DNA from: Burkholderiales bacterium
GTDB lineage: Bacteria; Pseudomonadota; Gammaproteobacteria; Burkholderiales; Burkholderiaceae
DNA length: 12,776 nt
NCBI GenBank assembly: GCA_947372535.1
Contig: CANBUA010000124.1
Span: 1-12,776 of the forward strand
Reading direction: 5' to 3'
Numbering within the stretch: the stretch's first letter is position 1; every line of letters begins with the position of its first letter. The notes beneath the pieces were generated by a model. The model was not told where the DNA came from, made no database searches, and saw nothing but the letters and a program-made list of their open reading frames with translations. Of the stretch, positions 6,608 to 12,776 are shown piece after piece. Both the position numbers and the translations under genes were made by a program.

Positions 6608-7147
6608 TCAGGGTTTGAGGGCGATGCTCACGGCACCGATTTCACGCTCGCCTTGGGCCTTGCCTGCAGCCGCAGCTTTGGGTGGCCACTGAAAGGGCAA
6701 GCGCACCAACTCACGGCCACCGGATTCGCGGGCGGCCTCAACGACGAGTTGGTAGTCACCAGCAGGCAGGTTGTTCAAAGGGGCCTTGTCGCTGGCGAAC
6801 ACCACCTTCTGCTCGCCTGCAGAACGCGTGGCACCGCTGACGCCATCGACCGGCATTTGCAAATCACGGCCGCTCTTTCGCCACCACTGACGCATGTCCT
6901 TGAGCCACTTGGTGCCCGCGCCTTCTGGGTTGCTCTTGGTCTTGATGTCGTACCAGACGGCCAGGTTGCCGGCAAAGCTCTGATCGGCCTTCTCGACCCA
7001 CAGGGCCACATAGGGGCGGTGGTACTCAGCCACGTTGAGCTTGGGCAACTCCAGCGAGATGCTGAGTTCAGCAGCCTGCACCGACACGGCGCCCAACAGG
7101 GTGCCCAGCATGGCGCCAGGCAAGGTGAAGGAATACGAAAGACGCAT
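6608..7147 (-). CDS. DUF2271-domain periplasmic protein with a flavinylation motif
   Basis: A 179-residue exported protein. I start it at the ATG at 7147: a Shine-Dalgarno AGGAAA (minus strand of 7155-7160) lies 7 bases upstream, and this start gives a clean signal peptide (MRLSYSFTLPG... with cleavage after SVQA). A TTG at 7171 would overlap the preceding gene and add eight unconvincing residues. The mature part shows DUF2271 features: RPYVALWVEKAD, LAVWYDIK, KWLKDMRQWWRKSG and, near the end, LPAGDYQLVVEAARESGGR. D101-G-V-S-G-A-T107 matches the ApbE target pattern Dxx(S/T)GA(S/T), seen for example in NqrC and RnfG, in which the last Thr/Ser carries FMN by a phosphoester link. With apbE in the same operon, covalent flavinylation at T107 is a strong prediction. 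It would act as a periplasmic one- or two-electron carrier (inference). The preceding PepSY gene ends 20 bases upstream. Confidence 0.9.
   Translation of the reverse strand: MRLSYSFTLPGAMLGTLLGAVSVQAAELSISLELPKLNVAEYHRPYVALWVEKADQSFAGNLAVWYDIKTKSNPEGAGTKWLKDMRQWWRKSGRDLQMPVDGVSGATRSAGEQKVVFASDKAPLNNLPAGDYQLVVEAARESGGRELVRLPFQWPPKAAAAGKAQGEREIGAVSIALKP
6827..6847 (-). other. ApbE flavinylation motif DGVSGAT in the DUF2271 protein
   Basis: These seven codons encode D-G-V-S-G-A-T, residues 101-107 from the ATG start. The acceptor would be the Thr encoded at 6827-6829. The motif lies in a stretch that DUF2271 proteins conserve as SGATR. It is the only such motif in the proteins of this window. 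Confidence 0.8.
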
Positions 7148-7167
7148 GGGAGAGTTTCCTGTCTCAA

Positions 7168-7818
7168 TCAATGGATGAACAACAAAGCGAGGATCAGCGG
7201 GATGACGATGCCGGCACCGACCAGCGGCCAGGTGCCCGGACGGTTGCCCGCGTGAAATTTCAGGATCAGCAAGCCCGTGAGGCTGAACACCAGGCAGGCC
7301 GCCGCGAAGATGTCGATGAACCAGCGCCAGGCTTGGCCGGCATGGCGGCCCTTGTGCAGGTCATTGAAGTAAGAGATCCAGCCCCGGTCGGTGGATTCGT
7401 ATTCAACCTCGCCGCTATCGAGCGCGATGCGCACCCAAGCGTCCACGCCCGGCCGGGGCATGGCGAGGTAGGCCTCGGTTTCCGACCACTCGACGTCGGG
7501 CCCATTGGCCTTGACCTGCATGGATTGGCGCAACCACTGTTGAACGGGCTCAGGCAAGGAAGCGGCTTTGACAGACTTGGCACGATGCACCTGGCTAGCG
7601 GCAACGTCGGTCAACGTCTTGAGCAATGGCGCAGGCACCGTGCCAGCCCGCCGGTCGGTCACCGGGTGGCCCTCAATGTCGGCAGCATGGTTGAGCGTGA
7701 ACCCCGTGGCCGCGAACAGCACCATGGCCATCAGGCACATGGCCGAGCTGATCCAGTGCCATTGGTGCATGGTTTTGAGCCAGTAGGCGCGGCTTTGGGA
7801 GCCCTTGCGTGCGTCCAT
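7168..7818 (-). CDS. small PepSY-associated transmembrane protein
   Basis: A 216-residue inner-membrane protein with three predicted helices (about 22-43, 165-187 and 196-215) and a periplasmic PepSY-like domain between the first two (about 45-150, including VRIALDSGEVEYESTDRGWI). The segment FNDLHKGRHAGQAWRWFIDI is a PepSY_TM hallmark. Histidines near the membrane faces are H18 and H21 before helix 1, H44 just after it, H155 and H159 before helix 2, and H189 after it. The related but larger FoxB of Pseudomonas is a dihaem siderophore reductase of the inner membrane, so these histidines are candidate haem ligands here (inference). It is the first gene of a five-gene operon, with a Fur box about 60 bases upstream. 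The likely role is carrying electrons across the membrane to reduce ferric siderophore in the periplasm. Confidence 0.85.
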   Translation of the reverse strand: MDARKGSQSRAYWLKTMHQWHWISSAMCLMAMVLFAATGFTLNHAADIEGHPVTDRRAGTVPAPLLKTLTDVAASQVHRAKSVKAASLPEPVQQWLRQSMQVKANGPDVEWSETEAYLAMPRPGVDAWVRIALDSGEVEYESTDRGWISYFNDLHKGRHAGQAWRWFIDIFAAACLVFSLTGLLILKFHAGNRPGTWPLVGAGIVIPLILALLFIH

Positions 7819-7879
7819 GTCAGGGTGTGGGATGAAATCGAAAAATGCGGGATCGCGAGAGACTGAATTCTAACTTTTT

Positions 7880-7898
7880 GATAACAATAATCATTATC
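7880..7898. promoter_or_regulatory. Fur box of the PepSY-DUF2271-DUF4198-apbE-reductase operon
   Basis: GATAACAATAATCATTATC matches the 19-base Fur consensus GATAATGATAATCATTATC at 17 of 19 positions. It lies 62 bases upstream of the PepSY start and 70 bases past the receptor stop, so the operon can be regulated separately from the receptor gene. A possible minus-strand -10, TAGAAT, is at 7867-7872, but no good -35 is spaced for it. Confidence 0.9.
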
Positions 7899-7936
7899 AT
7901 TTGATGGCACCCACGCTGTTGGAAGTCCCCCCCTGC

Positions 7937-7960
7937 AAAGAGAGGGACTCAGGTCCCCGA
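7937..7960 (-). terminator. small hairpin after the siderophore receptor gene
   Basis: On the minus strand GGGAC-CTGA-GTCCC (7944-7957) forms a 5-base-pair GC-rich stem with a tetraloop, followed by TCTCTTT. The run of T is short and broken. It could terminate some receptor transcripts before the PepSY operon, leaving partial read-through. Confidence 0.35.
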
Positions 7961-7967
7961 CCAAGGA

Positions 7968-10340
7968 TCAGTACTTGAAGTTGGCCGTCAGCCCAAAGGT
8001 GCGAGGTGTACCCAGGGTGTAGCGGTTGCGGCCATTGTTGACGCTGGCGATGTACGCCTTGTCAGCCAGATTGGTCACGTTGAACTGAACCGAGATGTTC
8101 TTGTTGAATTCATACCCAACCAGACCATCGAAGACCCAGTAGCTGGGGATCTTGGGCAAACCAGTGACCGACGCCTGGTTGTTGTTAACCGATGTGGTCT
8201 GCGAGTCCACATAGTGCGCGCCACCACCCACGGTGAAGCCCAATGGCAGCTTGTACGTGGCCCAGGAGGTGAAGGTCATCTTGGGTGAAAAGTTCAACGT
8301 CGACCCAGTCTGCGTGGTACCGCTTCCCTGCGCCACCTTGGTATCCATGAAGGCCACGCCAGCCGTCAATTGCAAAGCCGTCGTCACTTGGCCGGAGGCA
8401 CCGAGCTCCAGGCCACGCACCTTCTTCTCGCCGTACTGCTGCACGGCGCCAAAGGTGTCAAGGGCCAGGTCGTTCCTGTTGGTGGTGTCATAGACCGCAG
8501 CGGTTACCACCAAGCGGTTGTCCATCAGGTCCCATTTGGTCCCCACTTCATAGGTGGTCGCCTTTTGAGGATCCAGATTGGGATTGTTGATGTTGGTGCT
8601 GCTGGCATTGAGGGTGAAGTTGTCGCTACCAGGCGGCTTCTCTGAGGTCGCCACGGCGGCGTAAATGCTACCGGTGGGCACTGGCTTGTAGACGGTGCCC
8701 AGCTTCCACGTCTTGAGCGTGCCGGTCGTGCTGAGGGCGTCCGAGCCCAGTGCGCCAATGGCCACGCCGGGATAGTTGGCGGTATTGCCAGTATTGGTAC
8801 CACTGGGGCCCGTGACCACGGTGCGACCATTGGTGGTGGTGCGGTAGCGGTCCACACGCAGTCCCACGTTGAACAGCCACTGCTTGGTCACTTCCAGTGT
8901 GTCAAAGGCATAAGCCGCGACGGTGGTGGTCGTGCCTTCGGCAAACGCGCCCGATGGCACGATGTTGGCAAACGAATTGCTCGTGCTTGGGTTGTAGAGG
9001 TTGGCCGCCGTCGTGGTGCCAGAGGTCGTGAAGCCCAAGGTCTTCTGGCTTTCCTGGATGAACTCCAGGCCCGTGCTCACGCTGTGCTTGACCGAGCCCG
9101 TGTTGAACTCACTGCTCAGACTGGTCTGGTTGGTCAGGATCTCGTTGCGCTGGTTCTTGCCCTGGCGCGACCGGCTGGCTGTCCAGGTGGCCGGATTGGT
9201 GTTGGCGACGGCGGCAGGGCCGGTGCCGATCTCAAGGTTGCCGAGGGCGCCAATGCCCGTCAGCTCGTAGCGCTGCGTGGTCCGTCCCCAACGCGCGATG
9301 TTGCGGATGGTGGTGCCTGGCACGAGGTCGTGCTCGAACTTGATCGTGAAGACATCGGCGTAGACCCGGTCGAAATCGTTCAGCGACCCGTAATAGCTGC
9401 TTTGATTCACACGGGCTGCGTTGGCCACCAGGGCCTTGACTTGGTTCTGGGTGGCCAGAGGCACCGTAGACGTGGCGGCATAGGCGTAGGTGTTGCCGGG
9501 GAAACCGATGGCAGAAATACCGCCGTCCGGGATGTTGTCCTGCTCCATGTGCAGGTAGCTCACAGTGGCGCGCGTCGCCGTGCCCAGGCCAAAGGCCAGC
9601 GAAGGCGCGATGCCGAAGCGCCTGTTCTTGGCGACGTCTCGGTCCACCTTGTCGCCTTGGTCGCTCATGACATTCACACGCAGGGCGGTACCGGGCAGGC
9701 CCACATCGAAGGCACGGTTCAAGTCAGCCGTCAGGCGGACACGGTTGCCGCTGCCCACGGTGGCGCTGCCATTGTTGAAGTTGTCCAGCGTCGGCGCCTT
9801 CGACGACATGTTGATGTAGCCGGTGGGCGAACCACGGCCATTGTCAGAACCGGAGGGGCCCTTGACCACTTCGACTTGCTCGATGTTGAAGACGTCGCGC
9901 GTGATGGTGCCCAGATCGCGGATGCCATCAATGAAGATCGAACCGGACGTGTCGAAACCACGCATGAAGATGGAGTCACCTGTGGTCGTGTTGCCGTTCT
10001 CACCCAGGGTGAAGGTGATGCCAGGCACATTGCGCAGCGCTTCGCTCAGGCTGACGGCGCCCTGGTCCTGCAGGACTTCCTTCTTGATGACGGTGATGGT
10101 CTGAGGCGTGTCCAACAGCGGCTTGACGAACTTGGGAGAGGATGACTTGTCGGCCTTGTAATCATTCTCACGCTTGGCCTTGACCGACACGGCAGGCAGG
10201 GTGCCTTCTGTCGGGGCTACTGGCGCAGTGACAGGTTCAGCGGCGTAGGCACTCAGGGAGGCCAGTGCCAGGCTCATGGCGGCGGCTTGCGCCGTGTGAA
10301 TTCGCGCAGGGGAATGCTTGCGGCTTTTGATATAGACCAT
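7968..10340 (-). CDS. fiu: Fiu-type catecholate siderophore TonB-dependent receptor
   Basis: A 790-residue outer-membrane receptor that imports ferric catecholates using TonB energy. I start it at ATG 10340, 8 bases after a clear GGAAG (minus strand of 10349-10353); an in-frame ATG at 10403 would add 21 residues and displace the signal peptide. The signal peptide is cleaved after about residue 33 (AYA/AEPV). A TonB box TLPAVSVKA (47-55) follows. The plug (about 68-190) has SPKFVKPLLDTPQTITVI, LSEALRNVPGITF, GENGNTTTGDSIFMRGFDTS, IDGIRD and VEVVKGPSGSDNGRGSPTG, all very close to E. coli Fiu as I remember it. A 22-strand-type barrel ends in the usual C-terminal aromatic residue (ANFKY). Fiu and PiuA take up monomeric catechols and dihydroxybenzoylserine. 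No siderophore biosynthesis gene is in the window, so scavenging foreign or breakdown siderophores is plausible. The symbol is by similarity only. Confidence 0.93.
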   Translation of the reverse strand: MVYIKSRKHSPARIHTAQAAAMSLALASLSAYAAEPVTAPVAPTEGTLPAVSVKAKRENDYKADKSSSPKFVKPLLDTPQTITVIKKEVLQDQGAVSLSEALRNVPGITFTLGENGNTTTGDSIFMRGFDTSGSIFIDGIRDLGTITRDVFNIEQVEVVKGPSGSDNGRGSPTGYINMSSKAPTLDNFNNGSATVGSGNRVRLTADLNRAFDVGLPGTALRVNVMSDQGDKVDRDVAKNRRFGIAPSLAFGLGTATRATVSYLHMEQDNIPDGGISAIGFPGNTYAYAATSTVPLATQNQVKALVANAARVNQSSYYGSLNDFDRVYADVFTIKFEHDLVPGTTIRNIARWGRTTQRYELTGIGALGNLEIGTGPAAVANTNPATWTASRSRQGKNQRNEILTNQTSLSSEFNTGSVKHSVSTGLEFIQESQKTLGFTTSGTTTAANLYNPSTSNSFANIVPSGAFAEGTTTTVAAYAFDTLEVTKQWLFNVGLRVDRYRTTTNGRTVVTGPSGTNTGNTANYPGVAIGALGSDALSTTGTLKTWKLGTVYKPVPTGSIYAAVATSEKPPGSDNFTLNASSTNINNPNLDPQKATTYEVGTKWDLMDNRLVVTAAVYDTTNRNDLALDTFGAVQQYGEKKVRGLELGASGQVTTALQLTAGVAFMDTKVAQGSGTTQTGSTLNFSPKMTFTSWATYKLPLGFTVGGGAHYVDSQTTSVNNNQASVTGLPKIPSYWVFDGLVGYEFNKNISVQFNVTNLADKAYIASVNNGRNRYTLGTPRTFGLTANFKY

Positions 10341-10447
10341 CAGAAATACTTCCGTCAATTGAAAAGTGGAGGCGCCTGCCTTGTCCCGTCTTGGTGGGTT
10401 CAAAAGCTGGTTCGCTTGATCTACCGATGAATGCAGATCAATACGCT

Positions 10448-10466
10448 AATGATATTGATTCGCATT
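10448..10466. promoter_or_regulatory. Fur box of the siderophore receptor gene
   Basis: AATGATATTGATTCGCATT is a 19-base imperfect palindrome (6 of 9 half-site pairs complementary) of the AATGAnAAT-n-ATTnnCATT type bound by Fur. It covers the -10 element of the receptor promoter, as expected for iron-dependent repression. Confidence 0.82.
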
Positions 10467-10477
10467 CATACTGTAAA
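10449..10477 (-). promoter_or_regulatory. sigma70 promoter of the siderophore receptor gene
   Basis: On the minus strand TTTACA (10472-10477, 5 of 6) and TATCAT (10449-10454, 5 of 6) are separated by exactly 17 bases. Transcription would start near 10442, giving an untranslated leader of about 100 bases before the chosen ATG at 10340. Confidence 0.75.
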
Positions 10478-10522
10478 GCGAGGCACCTCGATCAAGCAGC
10501 GCTGACAACCTCCAGTTGCCAA

Positions 10523-10552
10523 ACAACAACACATGCTCGGACGTGTTGTTGT
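10523..10552. repeat. 10-bp perfect inverted repeat between exbD and the receptor gene
   Basis: ACAACAACAC (10523-10532) and GTGTTGTTGT (10543-10552) are perfect reverse complements around a 10-base loop. It lies 80 bases past the exbD stop, so it may end the tonB-exbB-exbD transcript, but no T tract follows on either strand. The non-coding stretch 10341-10631 also holds the receptor promoter and Fur box; I see no gene in it. Confidence 0.6.
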
Positions 10553-10631
10553 GTTCCCTTCAGTCGTTAACGGCCGGCATCGGCTCTGAATTTGCCCCTG
10601 CGTTGGGTCTCGACCGAGCTCATCGGACCGA

Positions 10632-11054
10632 TCACTTGGCCGCTTCGGGGTCGCTCACGAAACCGACCTTGCTCAGGCCCGCCTTGGAGGCGTCGGCCAC
10701 GGTCTGTGCCACGTAGCGATAGGCCACCGCCTGATCGGCACGCAGGTGCACCTCGGGCTGAGGATTCTTCTTGCCTTCCAGCACGAAACGCTGGGCGGCC
10801 TCTTCCCGGGTGATGGGTTGACCCGACCAGTACAGGGTACCGGCCGCATCGATGGAGAAGTCGATCTTGGCGGGCTTGAGGTCGTTGACCTGCGAGCTCG
10901 CCTTGGGCAACTCCAGCTTCACCGCCTGTGTCAGCATGGGCGCCGTGACGATGAAGATCACCAACAGCACCAGCATCACATCGATGAGCGGCACCATGTT
11001 GATCTCCGCCATGGGCGCGCTGGCGTTCTTGGCATCAAAACTTGCGAAAGCCAT
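10632..11054 (-). CDS. exbD: ExbD, proton-channel subunit of the TonB motor
   Basis: A 140-residue inner-membrane protein with one N-terminal helix (about 20-42) and a periplasmic domain. INMVPLIDVMLVLLVIFIVT contains D25, the conserved proton-carrying Asp, at the same number as in E. coli ExbD. The C-terminal domain has the family pattern LRADQAVAYRYVAQTVADASKAG (residues about 104-126). With ExbB it converts proton flow into movement of TonB. The Shine-Dalgarno GAGGA overlaps the exbB stop codon and lies 7 bases before the ATG, so the two genes are probably translationally coupled. Length is typical (about 140). Confidence 0.96.
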   Translation of the reverse strand: MAFASFDAKNASAPMAEINMVPLIDVMLVLLVIFIVTAPMLTQAVKLELPKASSQVNDLKPAKIDFSIDAAGTLYWSGQPITREEAAQRFVLEGKKNPQPEVHLRADQAVAYRYVAQTVADASKAGLSKVGFVSDPEAAK

Positions 11055-11064
11055 GGCTCAGTCC

Positions 11065-11838
11065 TCAGGCGACCGCTGGCCGGGAAGGCAGCGTGCGCAC
11101 ATTGGCCGTCTGGCTGCCTTCCGAACCCAGGGGCTGGCCCATGGACACGAAGGTGTGCAGTTCATAAGCGAAGGCATCGAGCTTGGCAGAGACCACACGG
11201 TTGCTGCGCGTCAGCCAGTTGTAGCCCATCACGGCGGGAATGGCCACGGCCAGGCCGAAGCCGGTCATGATCAGTGCCTCGCCCACTGGGCCGGCGACCT
11301 TGTCCAAGGTGCCGACACCTGTGGCGCCGATGGCCAGCAACGCGTGGTACACGCCCCAGACCGTGCCGAACAGGCCCACGAAAGGCGCGGTGGCACCAAC
11401 CGTGGCCAGCACGGCCAGGCCGTTTTCCAGGCGGGTGGTTTCTTCATCGAGCACTTTCTTGATGGTGCGCGTGACGAACTCGCTGCTGGTGCCGGCCTCT
11501 TCAAGCTTGGCAGCGCCGTATTTAGCGTGGTGAACCTGGGCATGCAAGGCATGGCTGGTCAGGTGCGAGAAGGGGTCATGCGCGCCATGCGTGGTGATTT
11601 CGTTGGCCACAGCATCCAGCGAGGTCGCGTTCCAGAAGTAATTCAAGAAAGCAGCACTGCGGCGCTGGCGCGTCATGAGGCTGAGGCCCTTGATGGCGAT
11701 GATGACCCACGAGGCCACCGACATCAGCACGAGGATGATCATCAGCGTCATGCCGACGGCGTCGCTCTGCGCGATGAAATGGCCCATGCCCAGGGCGCTG
11801 GTCTGTTGTGCCACGAGGGCCGGATCTACTGCGGTCAT
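11065..11838 (-). CDS. exbB: ExbB, MotA/TolQ/ExbB-family subunit of the TonB motor
   Basis: A 257-residue inner-membrane protein with three helices (about 28-50, 145-168 and 185-207). The family core is present: ATVGATAPFVGLFGTVWG (145-162) and VGEALIMTGFGLAVAIPAV (185-203), with E187, T192 and T150 corresponding to the conserved polar residues lining the ExbD pore. It forms the pentameric stator around the ExbD dimer. GGAG lies 8 bases before the ATG at 11838. It begins 15 bases after tonB and ends 10 bases before exbD. The cytoplasmic loop holds seven histidines between residues 84 and 104, which I do not recall as a general ExbB feature. Confidence 0.96.
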   Translation of the reverse strand: MTAVDPALVAQQTSALGMGHFIAQSDAVGMTLMIILVLMSVASWVIIAIKGLSLMTRQRRSAAFLNYFWNATSLDAVANEITTHGAHDPFSHLTSHALHAQVHHAKYGAAKLEEAGTSSEFVTRTIKKVLDEETTRLENGLAVLATVGATAPFVGLFGTVWGVYHALLAIGATGVGTLDKVAGPVGEALIMTGFGLAVAIPAVMGYNWLTRSNRVVSAKLDAFAYELHTFVSMGQPLGSEGSQTANVRTLPSRPAVA

Positions 11839-11853
11839 GTCAAATGCTCCAAA

Positions 11854-12630
11854 TCACTCTAATTCAAAATCTACGGGGATGTTCACCATCACGGCAATGG
11901 CACGTCCGTTTTGCACGTAAGGCTTGAAGCGGTACGAAGCCACGGAGTTCATGGCCGTGTCGTCCAGCCGCGAATAGCCGGATGACTTGACCAGCCTCAA
12001 GTTATGAGGGAGTCCGGCTTCATCCACCGTGATACCGACCAGGACCTTGCCTGCTTCACCCAGCCGCCTGGATGCCGCCGGGTAAGCGGGCGTGGTTTTT
12101 TGCAGGTATTGCACGGCCGAGCTCGGCACCGGCAAAGGTGGCAACGGCGCAGTCGGCGCGGCGGCGACTTCCGGGGCGGCGGCCACGGAAGGCGGGGCCT
12201 CCACAGCTTTCTCGGTGGGTGCGGGCGCAGCGGCACGTGTCTCGCTCACCACGGGCGCCTGAAAGACGGCAGGACGGGGGCTGGGCGCGGCCACGAGCGG
12301 CCGAGCGACTGGCTTGGGCACCTTGGGACTGATCTTTTCCACCGCTTTGGGTTGGGCCGCAGGTGCAGCCGGTGCGATCAGGCTGACGAATATGGGCGAA
12401 CCATGAGCCTCAGGCGGCGCCTCCAAGACCGGACGCGCATTGAACATGGCCCAGGCCGCCGCCACATGGGCAGCCACGATGAGACCCGTCACCACGCGGC
12501 GCTGCGCTGGACGCAGGCCGTCAGACGCGCGCTTGAGCATGCCACGGCCCGAAGGCCAGGACATGGCTGGCAAGGACGGCAAGTGCGACTCGGCCAGGCG
12601 AGGTAAGGCAAGCGACGAGTTCATGGGCAT
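11854..12630 (-). CDS. tonB: TonB energy-transducing protein
   Basis: A 258-residue protein that spans the periplasm and transfers ExbB-ExbD energy to the receptor's TonB box. From the ATG at 12630 it has a cytoplasmic N-terminus of about 45 residues, a single helix (46-63) with His55 matching the essential TonB membrane histidine, a Pro/Ala/Lys-rich spacer (about 66-170), and a C-terminal domain from YLQKTTPAYPAASRRLGEAG (175-194) to PVDFELE. That domain includes the GxVLVGITVDEAG, SSGYSRLDDTAM and FKPYVQNGR segments of the TonB_C fold. The in-frame TTG at 12639 and ATG at 12624 are alternative starts; none has a strong Shine-Dalgarno. The N-terminal segment is longer than the roughly 11 residues before the helix in E. 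coli TonB. First gene of tonB-exbB-exbD under its own Fur box. Confidence 0.94.
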   Translation of the reverse strand: MPMNSSLALPRLAESHLPSLPAMSWPSGRGMLKRASDGLRPAQRRVVTGLIVAAHVAAAWAMFNARPVLEAPPEAHGSPIFVSLIAPAAPAAQPKAVEKISPKVPKPVARPLVAAPSPRPAVFQAPVVSETRAAAPAPTEKAVEAPPSVAAAPEVAAAPTAPLPPLPVPSSAVQYLQKTTPAYPAASRRLGEAGKVLVGITVDEAGLPHNLRLVKSSGYSRLDDTAMNSVASYRFKPYVQNGRAIAVMVNIPVDFELE

Positions 12631-12665
12631 GGCGGACAACCGGAAAAATCTGGGGAAGCCTGCGC

Positions 12666-12694
12666 ACTATAGACAAAATGAGAACGATTCGCAA
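12666..12694 (-). promoter_or_regulatory. sigma70 promoter of tonB-exbB-exbD
   Basis: On the minus strand TTGCGA (12689-12694, 4 of 6) and TATAGT (12666-12671, 5 of 6) have a 17-base spacer. The Fur box covers the -35 and most of the spacer. Start of transcription would be near 12659, about 30 bases before the start codon. Confidence 0.65.
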
Positions 12695-12695
12695 T
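12677..12695. promoter_or_regulatory. Fur box of tonB-exbB-exbD
   Basis: AATGAGAACGATTCGCAAT is a 19-base imperfect palindrome (6 of 9 pairs) of the AATGAGAAT-ATTCTCATT type, 46 bases before the tonB ATG. The rest of 12696-12776 holds no gene I can support; an ATG at 12770 is too near the edge to judge. Confidence 0.8.
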
Positions 12696-12776
12696 ACTGG
12701 CTTGAGGGGGAGGTGAAAAGGGGTTTGCGCTCATCTCGAGCCCGTCAGTCGCACGCTGAATTGCCAAACATGTCAC

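Noticed and set aside
7148..7171. TTG start for the DUF2271 gene at 7171
   Set aside because: It overlaps the PepSY stop codon and adds residues before the signal peptide, while the ATG at 7147 has a good AGGAAA.
5819..7255. Long plus-strand open frame (478 codons)
   Set aside because: It lies antisense to the DUF4198 and DUF2271 genes, whose products have signal peptides and family motifs. The plus-frame protein is low-complexity (rich in G, H, R, A and Q), as expected for a shadow frame in high-GC DNA.
9084..10145. Plus-strand open frame of 353 codons
   Set aside because: It is antisense to the clearly coding siderophore receptor plug and barrel, and shows no recognisable motif.
10341..10403. 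N-terminal extension of the receptor from an upstream ATG at 10403
   Set aside because: The extra 21 residues would bury the signal peptide, and the ATG at 10340 has a well-spaced GGAAG.
10852..11862. Plus-strand open frame of 336 codons
   Set aside because: It is antisense to exbB and part of exbD, both certain; its composition is shadow-like.

Overview
The window is high-GC DNA with dense, mostly leftward genes. The ubiquinone-pathway pair (UbiH-family hydroxylase and IspB), a CGG-anticodon tRNA-Pro directly behind ispB, and the similarity of the proteins to beta-proteobacterial families point to a Burkholderiales chromosome. I cannot fix the genus. There is no insertion sequence, integrase, CRISPR array or rRNA.

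Layout. (1) 1-2611 is housekeeping: the tail of a possible rightward gene, a leftward UbiH-family FAD hydroxylase, rightward ispB from a clear sigma70 promoter, then tRNA-Pro. (2) 2626-3081 is a leftward bacterioferritin-like iron-storage gene. (3) 3210-7818 is a tight leftward five-gene operon, in transcription order: small PepSY transmembrane protein, DUF2271 protein, DUF4198 protein, ApbE (FAD:protein FMN transferase), and a membrane-anchored flavodoxin/CysJ-like reductase. A near-perfect Fur box lies just upstream (7880-7898). (4) 7968-10340 is a Fiu-type catecholate siderophore TonB-dependent receptor with its own promoter and Fur box. (5) 10632-12630 is a tonB-exbB-exbD operon with a third Fur box.

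How the genes work together. Everything from 3210 to the right edge reads as one Fur-controlled iron-acquisition locus. TonB-ExbB-ExbD energises the outer-membrane receptor, which brings a ferric catecholate into the periplasm. The PepSY operon looks like a route to reduce that iron there. The cytoplasm-facing CysJ-like reductase would take electrons from NADPH through FAD and FMN, the PepSY membrane protein would carry them across the inner membrane (its histidines could hold haem), and the DUF2271 protein would accept them on a covalent FMN. The DUF2271 protein carries the ApbE flavinylation motif DGVSGAT, and the ApbE enzyme that would attach the FMN is two genes downstream. Released iron could be stored in the bacterioferritin encoded next door. 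The motif, the gene order and the Fur boxes are read from the sequence; the electron path is inference.

Points for a second look: the ApbE has no visible signal peptide although its presumed substrate is exported; the ExbB cytoplasmic loop is unusually histidine-rich; and there is a strong 10-bp hairpin between exbD and the receptor gene.
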